Source: Bacteroidales bacterium (GTDB lineage: Bacteria > Bacteroidota > Bacteroidia > Bacteroidales > UBA932). Taken from it: a stretch of DNA of 61,002 bases. The position numbers and the translations under genes are program-made. Positions 1-7,782 of this stretch are shown here, one piece after another. How positions within the stretch are numbered: position 1 is the first letter of the stretch; the number at the start of each line of letters is the position of its first letter. The notes under the pieces were generated by a model. That model saw nothing but the letters and a program-made list of their open reading frames with translations. It had not been told where the DNA came from and ran no database searches. The DNA is taken from the NCBI GenBank assembly GCA_022648545.1, contig JALCMP010000011.1, positions 1-61,002 of the forward strand, read 5' to 3'.

Positions 1-37
1 ATTTCTCTTCAACTTCATTTTTATAGTGTCCGTTCAT
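1..37 (-). CDS. 5' end of a gene running off the window (ExbD-like or TonB-like)
   Basis: Only the first codons are present. Reading leftward from an ATG at 37 gives a short charged peptide (MNGHYKNEVEEK). A second ATG at 18 in another frame gives MKLKRN, which resembles the basic start of ExbD proteins. The position, ten bases (or thirty) after the exbD stop and on the same strand, suggests the next gene of the exbB-exbD operon. In Bacteroidota this is commonly a second ExbD or an energy transducer TonB. The frame and identity cannot be settled from so little sequence. Confidence 0.3.
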   Translation of the reverse strand, partial: MNGHYKNEVEEK

Positions 38-47
38 CTGTATTAAC

Positions 48-461
48 CTATTCCGGAGCAGTTGCAAGTATTACCTTGTATTTATTCCTTTTACCTATGT
101 TCATTATTTCAACAACCTTTTCTATCGGGACGGACTGGTCGGCGCATATAGAAAAAGTAGGATCCTTTACATTATTCAGTAATTTACGTACTTGCGGTTC
201 TATATCACTGAATTTTACAGCGGATCTGTTTCCGTTTATATAATAGGTGAATGTATTCTGCTTAAGATTGTGCTTTATGGATATTGTAACCTGCTGTTTA
301 GATGATATCTGGTTAGTGCTCTTGGGGAGCAGCAGCTTAAGCGCGTTGGGATTGATAAGAGTGGAGGTAACCAGAAAGAAAATCAGGAGCAGGAATACGA
401 TATCCGTCATGGAAGACATGCTGAACGATGAGTCCGCCTTTAATCTTTGTTTTATAGCCAT
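48..461 (-). CDS. exbD: ExbD/TolR-type biopolymer transport protein
   Basis: This is the small membrane partner of ExbB in the proton-driven motor that energises TonB-dependent outer-membrane transport. The 137 residues have the family plan: a short cytoplasmic N-terminus, one transmembrane helix (about residues 19-36) and a periplasmic domain. Asp20, at the start of the helix in SSMTDIVFLLLIFF, matches the protonatable aspartate of ExbD. The periplasmic part contains the NALKLLLPKS stretch usual in Bacteroidota members. It lies 18 bases after exbB in the same operon and is probably transcribed from the exbB promoter. Family assignment is firm; whether it serves TonB or a Tol/gliding-type motor cannot be told here. 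Confidence 0.9.
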   Translation of the reverse strand: MAIKQRLKADSSFSMSSMTDIVFLLLIFFLVTSTLINPNALKLLLPKSTNQISSKQQVTISIKHNLKQNTFTYYINGNRSAVKFSDIEPQVRKLLNNVKDPTFSICADQSVPIEKVVEIMNIGKRNKYKVILATAPE

Positions 462-479
462 GGTTTCTCCTGTTTATTA

Positions 480-1169
480 TTATTTGGAAGGCTTCTGCAG
501 CAGATCCATAAATTCTATCGTATTGTTCTGCATTTCATAAACCAGATCAGAAACTTTGGTCGTAAGGTAATTGTATCCGAAATATGCTATGATTCCGACT
601 GTAAGACCTGCGACGGTCGTTACCATTGCCGTATAGATTCCTCCGGAAAGCAGTGAAATGTCTATGTTGCTGCCGGCCTGCGACATATTGAAAAAAGCCT
701 GTACCATTCCTATTACCGTTCCGAGAAAACCTATCATAGGTGCTCCTCCGGCAATGGTTGCAAGCCAGGGTAATCCTTTTTCAAGTTTTGATACTTCCAG
801 ATTACCGGTATTTTCTACCGCGGTTTGTATATCGGACAAAGGTCGCCCTATTCTTTCTATACCTTTTTCTATCAGCCGGGCAACAGGACTGTCGGTTTTC
901 CTGCAAAGAGCCACGGCGGATTTGATCTTTCCGTCATGGATGAAATCCTTTATGTCTTTCATGAAATTATCGTCAATTACAGAGGCTTTTTTTATCGACC
1001 ACCATTTTTCTATGAAAATGTAGATTGCCAGAAAGGACAAAAGAAACAATGGAATCATAAGCCATCCCCCCTTTATGGTTAGATCCATCAAAGACAGCGA
1101 TGCGGCTTCCTTTACAGGAATGGCCTGTGCGATTGCTCCCGATTCCGCCTGAAGAAAAATACTTAACAT
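480..1169 (-). CDS. exbB: MotA/TolQ/ExbB proton-channel protein
   Basis: This is the proton-channel subunit of an ExbB-ExbD motor in the inner membrane. Starting at the ATG at 1169 it is 229 residues with three membrane segments: about 35-55, then two adjacent helices near 135-160 and 175-200. The last pair carries the family's conserved glycine-rich block (GAPMIGFLGTVIGM) and the TTVAGLTVGIIAY helix. The frame is open 30 codons further upstream, but a strong promoter (1197-1228) lies inside that extension, so transcripts would start only about 20-25 bases before 1169. exbD follows 18 bases downstream. No Shine-Dalgarno site is evident, which is normal for this phylum. Confidence 0.9.
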   Translation of the reverse strand: MLSIFLQAESGAIAQAIPVKEAASLSLMDLTIKGGWLMIPLFLLSFLAIYIFIEKWWSIKKASVIDDNFMKDIKDFIHDGKIKSAVALCRKTDSPVARLIEKGIERIGRPLSDIQTAVENTGNLEVSKLEKGLPWLATIAGGAPMIGFLGTVIGMVQAFFNMSQAGSNIDISLLSGGIYTAMVTTVAGLTVGIIAYFGYNYLTTKVSDLVYEMQNNTIEFMDLLQKPSK

Positions 1170-1196
1170 ATCCGTGTAGTTTTTATATAAGGAAAA

Positions 1197-1228
1197 CAAA
1201 AATAATGTAAAAAAGTTATTGTAGCAAA
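1197..1228 (-). promoter_or_regulatory. Promoter of exbB-exbD
   Basis: On the minus strand there is a -33 TTTG (1225-1228), a 20-base spacer and a -7 TATTTTTG (1197-1204), a full match to the Bacteroidota consensus TTTG-N19-21-TAnnTTTG. The predicted start of transcription, near 1190, decides the translation start of exbB at 1169. Confidence 0.75.
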
Positions 1229-1295
1229 AGAAAACGGTGGCTGTGCATGTTATTGTCACCCCATGGCCGCCGCAGTAAGTTCATATGTGAAATTT

Positions 1296-2588
1296 TTAAC
1301 TATTGTATGCCGTTTCTCCGTGTTCGTAAATGTCGAGACCTTCTTCTTCCATTCTCGGGGAAACCCTTATACCGTGGATTTTCTTAAGGATAATAAACAT
1401 TATCATTCCGAGTCCGAAGGCCCATGCGATTATCGACAGCGCTCCCAGTGTCTGTATTCCTACCATATGCCAGCCTCCTCCGTAGAAAAGGCCTCCTTCG
1501 CGCGCAAAGAAACCGGTAAGTATGGTGCCTGTAAAACCGCAGACACCGTGTACCGATACCGCTCCTACCGGATCATCTATATGGATCTTGTCGATAAGTG
1601 AAACCGATCCGGTCATAAGAAAACTGCATATGATACCTGTTATGGCCGCGCTTCCAATCGAAACCGTATCGCATCCCGCGGTTATTCCCACAAGTCCCGC
1701 GAGAACTCCGTTGCATACCAGTGACAGCGATGGCTTTCCATATATCAGCCATGTGAGGATAAGAGCTCCCAAACCTCCTGTCGCGGCCGCCATGTTGGTA
1801 GTGCATATTATATGTGAGATTGCCCTTGCATTATCGGGACCGCTTGCCGCAAGCTGTGATCCCGGATTGAATCCGAACCATCCGAACCACAGGATGAAAA
1901 CACCGAGTACGGCGAGGACCAGATTATGTCCCGGAATGGCAATAGCTTTTCCTTCTTTAGTATATTTCCCTATTCTTGGCCCAAGTACTATTGCTCCGGC
2001 CAGCGCCAGAAATCCTCCGCAGGCATGTACTATGGACGATCCGGCGAAATCGTGGAATCCCAGGCTGCTAAGCCATCCGTTGCCCCATGACCAGTGTCCT
2101 TCTACAGGATAGATTAACAGGGATATTACTATGGAGCATACCACGTACATGGAAAATTTTGTGCGTTCTGCCATTGCTCCCGATACTATTGTTGCGGTAG
2201 TTGCGCAAAACACCGTTTGAAAAAAAAGGGCGCATTCCGGAGGAATGTTGCTGCATCCGAAAAAAGAGGTGTCGAAAAGATGTATGCTGCCGAAAAAACC
2301 GTTACCTATTCCGTACATTATTCCGAATCCTATCATCCAATAGAAAAATGATCCTGCCATAAAATCCACGAAGTTTTTCATTAGAATGTTGGCGGTATTT
2401 TTGGATCGTGTGAATCCGGCTTCGACAAGTGCGAAACCCGGTTGCATGAAGAATACCAGCATGGAAGCTATCAGGACCCATACCGTGTCGAGGCTGTTTA
2501 TGCTGCTTGCCGAAACCGCATTGTTTGCCTCCGGAATAATTCCGGCGACGGCGTTCGTGAGAACGCTAAGACTGTCTGTATTTATCAT
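1296..2588 (-). CDS. amtB: Ammonium transporter AmtB
   Basis: This inner-membrane channel of the Amt/Mep/Rh family takes up ammonium. At 430 residues it has the usual length, with about eleven hydrophobic segments. The Amt signatures are present: FFMQPGFALVEAGF near the first helices, the FGWFGFNPGS motif, and the two pore histidines in EGHWSWGN and VHGVCGF. It starts 22 bases after the P-II gene, so the two are almost certainly co-transcribed. This is the classic glnK-amtB pairing in which P-II plugs the channel when nitrogen is plentiful. No separate promoter is visible in the short gap. Confidence in the family is very high. Confidence 0.96.
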   Translation of the reverse strand: MINTDSLSVLTNAVAGIIPEANNAVSASSINSLDTVWVLIASMLVFFMQPGFALVEAGFTRSKNTANILMKNFVDFMAGSFFYWMIGFGIMYGIGNGFFGSIHLFDTSFFGCSNIPPECALFFQTVFCATTATIVSGAMAERTKFSMYVVCSIVISLLIYPVEGHWSWGNGWLSSLGFHDFAGSSIVHACGGFLALAGAIVLGPRIGKYTKEGKAIAIPGHNLVLAVLGVFILWFGWFGFNPGSQLAASGPDNARAISHIICTTNMAAATGGLGALILTWLIYGKPSLSLVCNGVLAGLVGITAGCDTVSIGSAAITGIICSFLMTGSVSLIDKIHIDDPVGAVSVHGVCGFTGTILTGFFAREGGLFYGGGWHMVGIQTLGALSIIAWAFGLGMIMFIILKKIHGIRVSPRMEEEGLDIYEHGETAYNS

Positions 2589-2610
2589 GGTAATTTATTG
2601 TCGGGGTGAT

Positions 2611-2958
2611 TTATTTTCTGTCGGCCAGAACTATATCGCCTTTTTCTCCGGTACGTATGGAGTAGGTCTCTTCTACAGGACTTACGAAGATTCTCCCGTC
2701 TCCTATTTCTCCGGTACATGCTGCTCCCATTATGGCATCTATGGCAGGCTGGACGAACTGGTCCCGGCAGATTATTTTGACCTCGATGCGCGCGATGATG
2801 TCGGTGCTATACATTACACCTCTATAAATACGATCTTCGCGATCTTGCCCCGTGGCTTTTACTTCGGTGTAGGAGAACCAGTTGATGTCGACCGATAGAA
2901 GAGCTTCCTTAACCTCTTCAAAACAGGTCTTGCGGATGATTGCTTCAATTTTTTTCAT
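2611..2958 (-). CDS. P-II family nitrogen regulator paired with AmtB
   Basis: This is a trimeric cytosolic nitrogen and energy sensor of 115 residues. The T-loop (about residues 37-55) contains YRGVMYSTD; Tyr50 aligns with the uridylylated Tyr51 of enterobacterial GlnB/GlnK. The B-loop signature (TGEIGDGRIFV, about 82-92) and the C-terminal RTGEKG motif, which bind ATP and 2-oxoglutarate, are intact. The segment after the T-loop tyrosine (STDIIARIEV) differs from the usual FxPKxxIE, so contacts with targets may differ. The location directly upstream of amtB points to a GlnK-type role in gating the transporter. Whether it is uridylylated is unknown. Confidence 0.92.
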   Translation of the reverse strand: MKKIEAIIRKTCFEEVKEALLSVDINWFSYTEVKATGQDREDRIYRGVMYSTDIIARIEVKIICRDQFVQPAIDAIMGAACTGEIGDGRIFVSPVEETYSIRTGEKGDIVLADRK

Positions 2959-2992
2959 AATGGTTTTTATTTGGACATAATATAAAAAGGTG

Positions 2993-3775
2993 CTAATATT
3001 TTATATTCCATAGGAAAAGTGCCGTTCCGCTTACCGACTGACCTGCCTTGCAGCGATCTTTTTCAATTAAAAGTCGTTTTATCCAATCGGGATCCTTTTT
3101 CCCTTTTCCTACTTCGAGAAGCGATCCAACCATCGCTCTTACCATGTTTCTTAAAAATCTGTCAGCCGTAACCGTAAATACGTAGCGTTCTTTATTTTTT
3201 CCGTATTGCTGGGGCATATCCAGGGGGCCGTATCCGGTTCCGGGGATTCGTTCCCAAAATGCTTCGGAAACGCGACAGATAGAAGTTTTATTTCCACCGT
3301 TTGCCTTTTCGAATGAAGTAAAATCATGTTCCCCCATAAAAAATGATGCCGCCAAGTTCATTTTTTCTATATTTATGTCTTCTTTCCTTACGAAAAGAGA
3401 GAAACCGCATAAGAATGGATCTTTGAACGTGTGTATGAAGTATTTGTAAGTTCTGCTCTTTGCGTCGAAACGTGAATGGAAATCATCGGATGTCTTTTCC
3501 AGACTGTATACGGCTATATATCTGGGTAGAATGGCATTTATTTTGTATAGAAGAAAAGACGTATTTTCGATACATTCGGGACAATCGAAATGAGCTATGT
3601 AATTTACTGCATTTACTCCGGTATCTGTCCTTCCTGCTCCCGTTACTTTTATTTCCGTTCCCAAAAGAAGCGAGAGCGATTCCTGAAGTTCCTGCTGAAC
3701 GCTGTGCGCATTTTTTTGAATTTGCCAACCGCTGAAAGCAGAGCCGTTGAATGACAGAGAAATTAAATAGCGCAT
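2993..3775 (-). CDS. truA: tRNA pseudouridine(38-40) synthase TruA
   Basis: It converts uridines 38-40 in the tRNA anticodon arm to pseudouridine. The 260-residue protein has the catalytic motif GAGRTDTGVNA with the nucleophile at Asp51, the N-terminal FNGSAFSGWQ strand, and the C-terminal FLRNMVRAMVGSLLEVGKGK helix typical of TruA. It is the first gene of a minus-strand run truA-glnB-amtB, with 34 bases before glnB. On the minus strand, TATTTTTG near 3800-3812 is a reasonable -7 element, though no clear -33 TTTG accompanies it. Length and motifs are standard. Confidence 0.95.
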   Translation of the reverse strand: MRYLISLSFNGSAFSGWQIQKNAHSVQQELQESLSLLLGTEIKVTGAGRTDTGVNAVNYIAHFDCPECIENTSFLLYKINAILPRYIAVYSLEKTSDDFHSRFDAKSRTYKYFIHTFKDPFLCGFSLFVRKEDINIEKMNLAASFFMGEHDFTSFEKANGGNKTSICRVSEAFWERIPGTGYGPLDMPQQYGKNKERYVFTVTADRFLRNMVRAMVGSLLEVGKGKKDPDWIKRLLIEKDRCKAGQSVSGTALFLWNIKY

Positions 3776-3831
3776 TATTTTTTATTTTATTTGGAATATG
3801 ACAAAAGACAAAAATACAAAATCATTTTAAT

Positions 3832-4824
3832 ATGGAAACCGTAGATATCAAAGAACTTAATGAAAGGATCCAGAAAGAAAGCGCTTTTGTGGATATCATC
3901 AGTATGGAGATGGATAAGGTGATTGTCGGCCAGAAGCATCTTGTGGAAAATTTGTTGATAGGGTTGCTTGCGGATGGCCACATTTTGCTCGAAGGTATGC
4001 CCGGTCTGGCAAAAACGCTCGCCATTAATACGCTGGCGCAGACACTTGATGCAAAATTCAGCAGAATCCAGTTTACTCCGGACCTGCTGCCTGCCGATGT
4101 TATAGGAACGATGATATATAGTCAGAAAAGCGAACAGTTCCAGGTCAAGAAAGGGCCCGTTTTCGCAAACTTCGTACTGGCTGATGAAATAAACCGTTCT
4201 CCGGCAAAAGTGCAGTCCGCACTCCTGGAAGCTATGCAGGAACGTCAGGTTACCATAGGTGACAGTACATACAAATTACCTCAACCTTTTTTGGTAATGG
4301 CAACGCAGAATCCTATTGAGCAGGAGGGAACTTATCCTCTGCCTGAGGCACAGGTAGATCGTTTTATGCTGAAGGTAATTGTTACTTATCCGAAAAAAAA
4401 CGAGGAGAAATCCATAATAGAAATGCACAACAGGGACTCCTTCCCGGTTCCGAACAAAGTACTCAAGCCCGAAGATATAATAAGGGCGCGTAAGGTTGTG
4501 AAAGATGTATATATGGATGAGAAAATAGAGAAGTATATCGTAGACATAGTTTATGCTACCAGAACACCGTCCGATTACAATCTTGGAAAACTTAAGGATC
4601 TTATCTCTTACGGAGCGTCTCCGAGAGCAAGCATATGTCTTGCCATTGCATCAAAGGCTTATGCCTTTATAAAGAGAAGGGGATATGTTATTCCTGAAGA
4701 CGTAAGAGCAGTATGCTACGAAGTCTTGAGACACAGAATAGGCCTTACTTATGAAGCCGAGGCAGAAAATGTTACTTCTGAAAATATAATCACCGAGGTA
4801 ATGAATACCGTTGAAGTTCCATAA
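3832..4824 (+). CDS. MoxR-family AAA+ ATPase, first gene of the Bat cluster
   Basis: MoxR ATPases act as chaperones that remodel or activate partner proteins carrying von Willebrand A (VWA) domains. The 330 residues show Walker A GMPGLAKT (55-62), Walker B FVLADE (114-119) followed by the family's INRSPAKVQSALLEAMQE, and sensor ATQNPIEQEGTYPLPEAQVDRF. It opens a plus-strand run with a DUF58 gene 52 bases downstream and two VWA genes further on, the usual MoxR-DUF58-VWA arrangement. The Bat context implies a role in envelope stress or oxygen tolerance; the actual client is not known from sequence. It is divergent from truA across 56 bases. Confidence 0.93.
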   Translation: METVDIKELNERIQKESAFVDIISMEMDKVIVGQKHLVENLLIGLLADGHILLEGMPGLAKTLAINTLAQTLDAKFSRIQFTPDLLPADVIGTMIYSQKSEQFQVKKGPVFANFVLADEINRSPAKVQSALLEAMQERQVTIGDSTYKLPQPFLVMATQNPIEQEGTYPLPEAQVDRFMLKVIVTYPKKNEEKSIIEMHNRDSFPVPNKVLKPEDIIRARKVVKDVYMDEKIEKYIVDIVYATRTPSDYNLGKLKDLISYGASPRASICLAIASKAYAFIKRRGYVIPEDVRAVCYEVLRHRIGLTYEAEAENVTSENIITEVMNTVEVP

Positions 4825-4876
4825 CGGATGCTTTTTTAATATTCCATTTTTCGGGTTTTATAAATTCTAATTTTTT

Positions 4877-5755
4877 ATGGAAAACGAACTTCTTAAAAAG
4901 GTAAGAAAGATAGAAATACGGACAAAGGTATTGTCCCACCAAATCTTTGCAGGCGAATACCATTCAGCTTTCAAGGGACGTGGCATGGCATTCAGCGAGG
5001 TCAGGGAGTACCAATTCGGAGACGATGTGAGAACCATGGACTGGAATGTTACAGCCCGTTTGCGCTCTCCTTATATAAAAGTGTTCGAAGAAGAAAGGGA
5101 GATGACCGTAGTTTTACTTGTGGATGTCAGTTCTTCAGGGATATTTGGAACTACGGTCAGGAATAAGAAGGAGCTTATTGCTGAAATAGCCGCCGTCTTG
5201 TCTTTTTCGGCTTCAATAAACAACGATAAGGTTGGGGCACTTTTCTTTAGCTCTAAGGTTGAAAAATTTATCCCTCCGAAAAAAGGCAGGAGCCATCTGC
5301 TTAGTATTCTGAGCAGTCTGCTCGAATTCCATCCGCAAAACGATGGTACCGATATATCCGAAGCTCTAAGATTCCTCACGAATGCCATAAAGAGAAAATG
5401 TACTGCCTTTTTGCTCAGTGACTTGATGGATGTGGATGAAAAAAGCGAACCGAAATATGAAGAGGCCCTCAAAATTGCCGTAAACCGTCACGATATATCC
5501 GTAATAAATATTTTCGATCCGCGTGAAAGAACTCTCCCCGATCTGGGACTGGTAAGGATCAGAGATGCTGAAACGGGCGTAGAAAACTGGGTAGATACTT
5601 CAAGCCGTTCGGTAAGGGGGTATTATGATAAATGGAGTACGGGCGTATATGAAAGAGCACGCAGGCTTTTTAACAAATACAAGGTGGATTGCGTAAGTAT
5701 AAGCACGGATCAGGATTATGTTAAGGGATTGCTTATGCTGTTCAAGAACAAATGA
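4877..5755 (+). CDS. DUF58 domain protein of the Bat cluster
   Basis: This is the standard companion of MoxR ATPases, of unknown biochemical function. Residues 33-61 match the DUF58 signature (FKGRGMAF, then REYQFGDDVRTMDWNVTAR). Behind it is a VWA-like fold with a metal-site motif DVSSS at 83-87. There is no signal peptide or membrane helix in the 292 residues, so it should be cytosolic, where MoxR could act on it. Its last four bases (ATGA) overlap the start of the next gene, indicating translational coupling. DUF58 assignment is firm; function is inferred from the neighbours only. Confidence 0.92.
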   Translation: MENELLKKVRKIEIRTKVLSHQIFAGEYHSAFKGRGMAFSEVREYQFGDDVRTMDWNVTARLRSPYIKVFEEEREMTVVLLVDVSSSGIFGTTVRNKKELIAEIAAVLSFSASINNDKVGALFFSSKVEKFIPPKKGRSHLLSILSSLLEFHPQNDGTDISEALRFLTNAIKRKCTAFLLSDLMDVDEKSEPKYEEALKIAVNRHDISVINIFDPRERTLPDLGLVRIRDAETGVENWVDTSSRSVRGYYDKWSTGVYERARRLFNKYKVDCVSISTDQDYVKGLLMLFKNK

Positions 5756-6762
5756 AGAAAATGTTGAAATTCAAATATCCGGCAAAAATTATTCTGGCCA
5801 TATCCCTGTTTACTGCTGTTTCCGGCAGAGCTTATTCTCAAATATCGGTAATCTCAAAATTGTCGAGAGACAGCATACTAATAGGAGATCATTCCGTATG
5901 GAATAATATTTTTTCGGTAAAAAGTACCGATTCGGTGGCCATTGTACCTTATTCTGAAATCCTGAAGTCTGATACGACCGGAGCCAGAGTGGAGGTTTCC
6001 GCTGATTTCAAACTGGATACGATTTCAGTAGGGGATGGAATTAAGAAACTTAATGCAAAAGTATTGCTTACTTCTTTCGACAGCGGGTCGTTCCGGCTGC
6101 CGAAGCCTGTCATAATAATAAATCCCGGAGCCGGAGCCGATACTCTAGAGATAAAGGCTCCAAGTCTTTATGTAAATACCATACAGGTAGATACCACCGG
6201 GTTTAAACCAAAGAAAATAAAAGGTCAGGCAACTTATCCGGTTACATTTTCCGAGGTTATGCCTTGGGTTATGCTGGTTCTTATAATCCTTCTTGCAATA
6301 TATATTGTCGCAAGATTCATAGTGAACAGGAGGCACAACCGTAATTTCTTCGGAAAGCCTATAGTACATGATCCTCCTCATATAGTGGCTTTGCGTAAAT
6401 TGGAAAAGTTGCGTTCTCAAAAATTATGGCAGCAAGGCAAGGTCAAGCAATTCTATACCGGCATAACCGATGCCCTGAGGGAATATATTGAGGCCCGCTT
6501 CGAAAAACCTGCCAAAGAAAAAACATCTACGGAAATAGTGGAAGAATTATCTTCATGTCAGATAGATCCTAATTCCTTTGCAGTTCTGAAGGATTTGCTT
6601 GGAACTTCCGATCTTGTAAAATTTGCCAGGGCTATGCCTTCCGAAGAAGAAAACGAAGATGCGGTTAAGAATGCGGTTGAATTTGTTAATTCTACATTTA
6701 TCCAGGAACTTGAGGAGGAACGTCTGGCTGAAGAAAAGAAAAAAGAAAATAAGGAGGTATAA
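5752..6762 (+). CDS. Single-pass membrane protein of the Bat cluster, function unknown
   Basis: I do not recognise a named family with certainty. The 336 residues start with a signal peptide (about 1-29, ending SGRAYS), followed by a beta-rich exported domain (30-165), one transmembrane helix (about 170-190) and a cytosolic tail of about 145 residues. The tail contains a charged helical segment (REYIEARFEKPAKEKTSTEIVEEL) and an acidic-lysine end. This signal, beta-domain, helix and cytosolic-tail plan parallels that of BatD. Proteins of this type sit between DUF58 and BatA in many Bacteroidota. It overlaps DUF58 by four bases, and batA follows four bases after its stop behind a good AAGGAGG site. 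It probably links the cytosolic MoxR/DUF58 pair to the membrane VWA proteins. Confidence 0.8.
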   Translation: MKKMLKFKYPAKIILAISLFTAVSGRAYSQISVISKLSRDSILIGDHSVWNNIFSVKSTDSVAIVPYSEILKSDTTGARVEVSADFKLDTISVGDGIKKLNAKVLLTSFDSGSFRLPKPVIIINPGAGADTLEIKAPSLYVNTIQVDTTGFKPKKIKGQATYPVTFSEVMPWVMLVLIILLAIYIVARFIVNRRHNRNFFGKPIVHDPPHIVALRKLEKLRSQKLWQQGKVKQFYTGITDALREYIEARFEKPAKEKTSTEIVEELSSCQIDPNSFAVLKDLLGTSDLVKFARAMPSEEENEDAVKNAVEFVNSTFIQELEEERLAEEKKKENKEV

Positions 6763-6766
6763 ATCC

Positions 6767-7756
6767 ATGCATTTCGAATATCCAGAATTATTGTGGCTGC
6801 TGACGCTTATTATTCCAATGGTGGCATTATATGTCTATCGTGAAATAAAAGGTCTGCATCCGTCTCTTATTGTATCTTCATCGGTTCCCTGGACATCCGG
6901 GAAGGGCGGTTTTAAAAAAATGATGCGTCATGTGCCTTTCGTCCTGAGATCTTTGGCGATTTCTCTGATTATAATTGCTATTGCCAGACCTAGATCTTCC
7001 TCAAGACTGCAAAAGATAAATACAGAAGGCATAGATATAGTCCTTGATCTTGATGTATCCACAAGTATGCTTGCCATGGATTTTAAACCGGACCGTATAA
7101 GCGCCGCAAAACAGATTGCCATAGACTTTATAGCCGGAAGGCCTTCGGACAGGATAGGAGTAGTGGTTTTTGCCGGGGAAAGTTATACGCAGTGTCCTCT
7201 TACGACGGACAGAGCTACTCTTATAAACCTAATAAAAGATATAAGTTGCGGGCTTTTGCAGGATGGAACCGCCATTGGGAACGGACTTGCTACTGCGGTA
7301 GCGAGGTTGAAGGATTCCCAGGCTAAAAGCAAGGTTATAATATTATTGACCGACGGAGTCAATAATTCCGGCGAAATTTCGCCGGATATGGCGGCCGAAA
7401 TAGCTAAAACATATGGTATAAGGGTTTATACTATAGGGATAGGTGCCGAAGGATCCGCGCCGTATCCTGTTCAGACCCCTTACGGCGTGCAGATTCAGCA
7501 GATGACCGTGCAGATAGACGAGGCACTGCTGAAAAAAGTAGCCGATACTACCGGAGGCAAGTATTTCCGGGCTACGGACAACACTAAACTTATGGATATT
7601 TACGGTGAAATAGATAAAATGGAGAGGAGCCGTACGACTGTAGATTCTTTTCCCGTATACAGGGAATTGTTCATGTACTTCGCACTTGTTGCTCTGGCTG
7701 CTCTTTTGTTGGAATTGTTTTTTAGGTTTTTTGTTACGAAATCCATACCGGATTGA
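6767..7756 (+). CDS. batA: BatA, membrane-anchored VWA protein
   Basis: A VWA-domain protein of the Bacteroides aerotolerance cluster. From the ATG at 6767 it has 329 residues: a first helix (about 10-22), a second (about 58-74), a VWA domain with metal-ion site DVSTS at 96-100, and a final helix near 305-325. That places the VWA domain between membrane segments. The frame is open 48 codons further upstream into the previous gene, but AAGGAGG at 6751-6757 is well placed only for 6767, and the N-terminus from there (MHFEYPELLWLL) matches BatA and BatB proteins. The Bat genes were named for effects on oxygen tolerance in Bacteroides; the molecular mechanism is not established. Confidence 0.92.
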   Translation: MHFEYPELLWLLTLIIPMVALYVYREIKGLHPSLIVSSSVPWTSGKGGFKKMMRHVPFVLRSLAISLIIIAIARPRSSSRLQKINTEGIDIVLDLDVSTSMLAMDFKPDRISAAKQIAIDFIAGRPSDRIGVVVFAGESYTQCPLTTDRATLINLIKDISCGLLQDGTAIGNGLATAVARLKDSQAKSKVIILLTDGVNNSGEISPDMAAEIAKTYGIRVYTIGIGAEGSAPYPVQTPYGVQIQQMTVQIDEALLKKVADTTGGKYFRATDNTKLMDIYGEIDKMERSRTTVDSFPVYRELFMYFALVALAALLLELFFRFFVTKSIPD

Positions 7757-7782
7757 CTTTATTGTTTTAAGGAGATTTAAAA

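Noticed and set aside
1522-2112. A 196-codon open frame on the plus strand
   Set aside because: It is antisense to amtB. The amtB signatures read perfectly on the minus strand, so this is a shadow.
3776-3831. A full promoter for the Bat cluster upstream of moxR
   Set aside because: The plus strand has only near matches to the -7 element and no -33 TTTG at the right spacing, so I do not call one.
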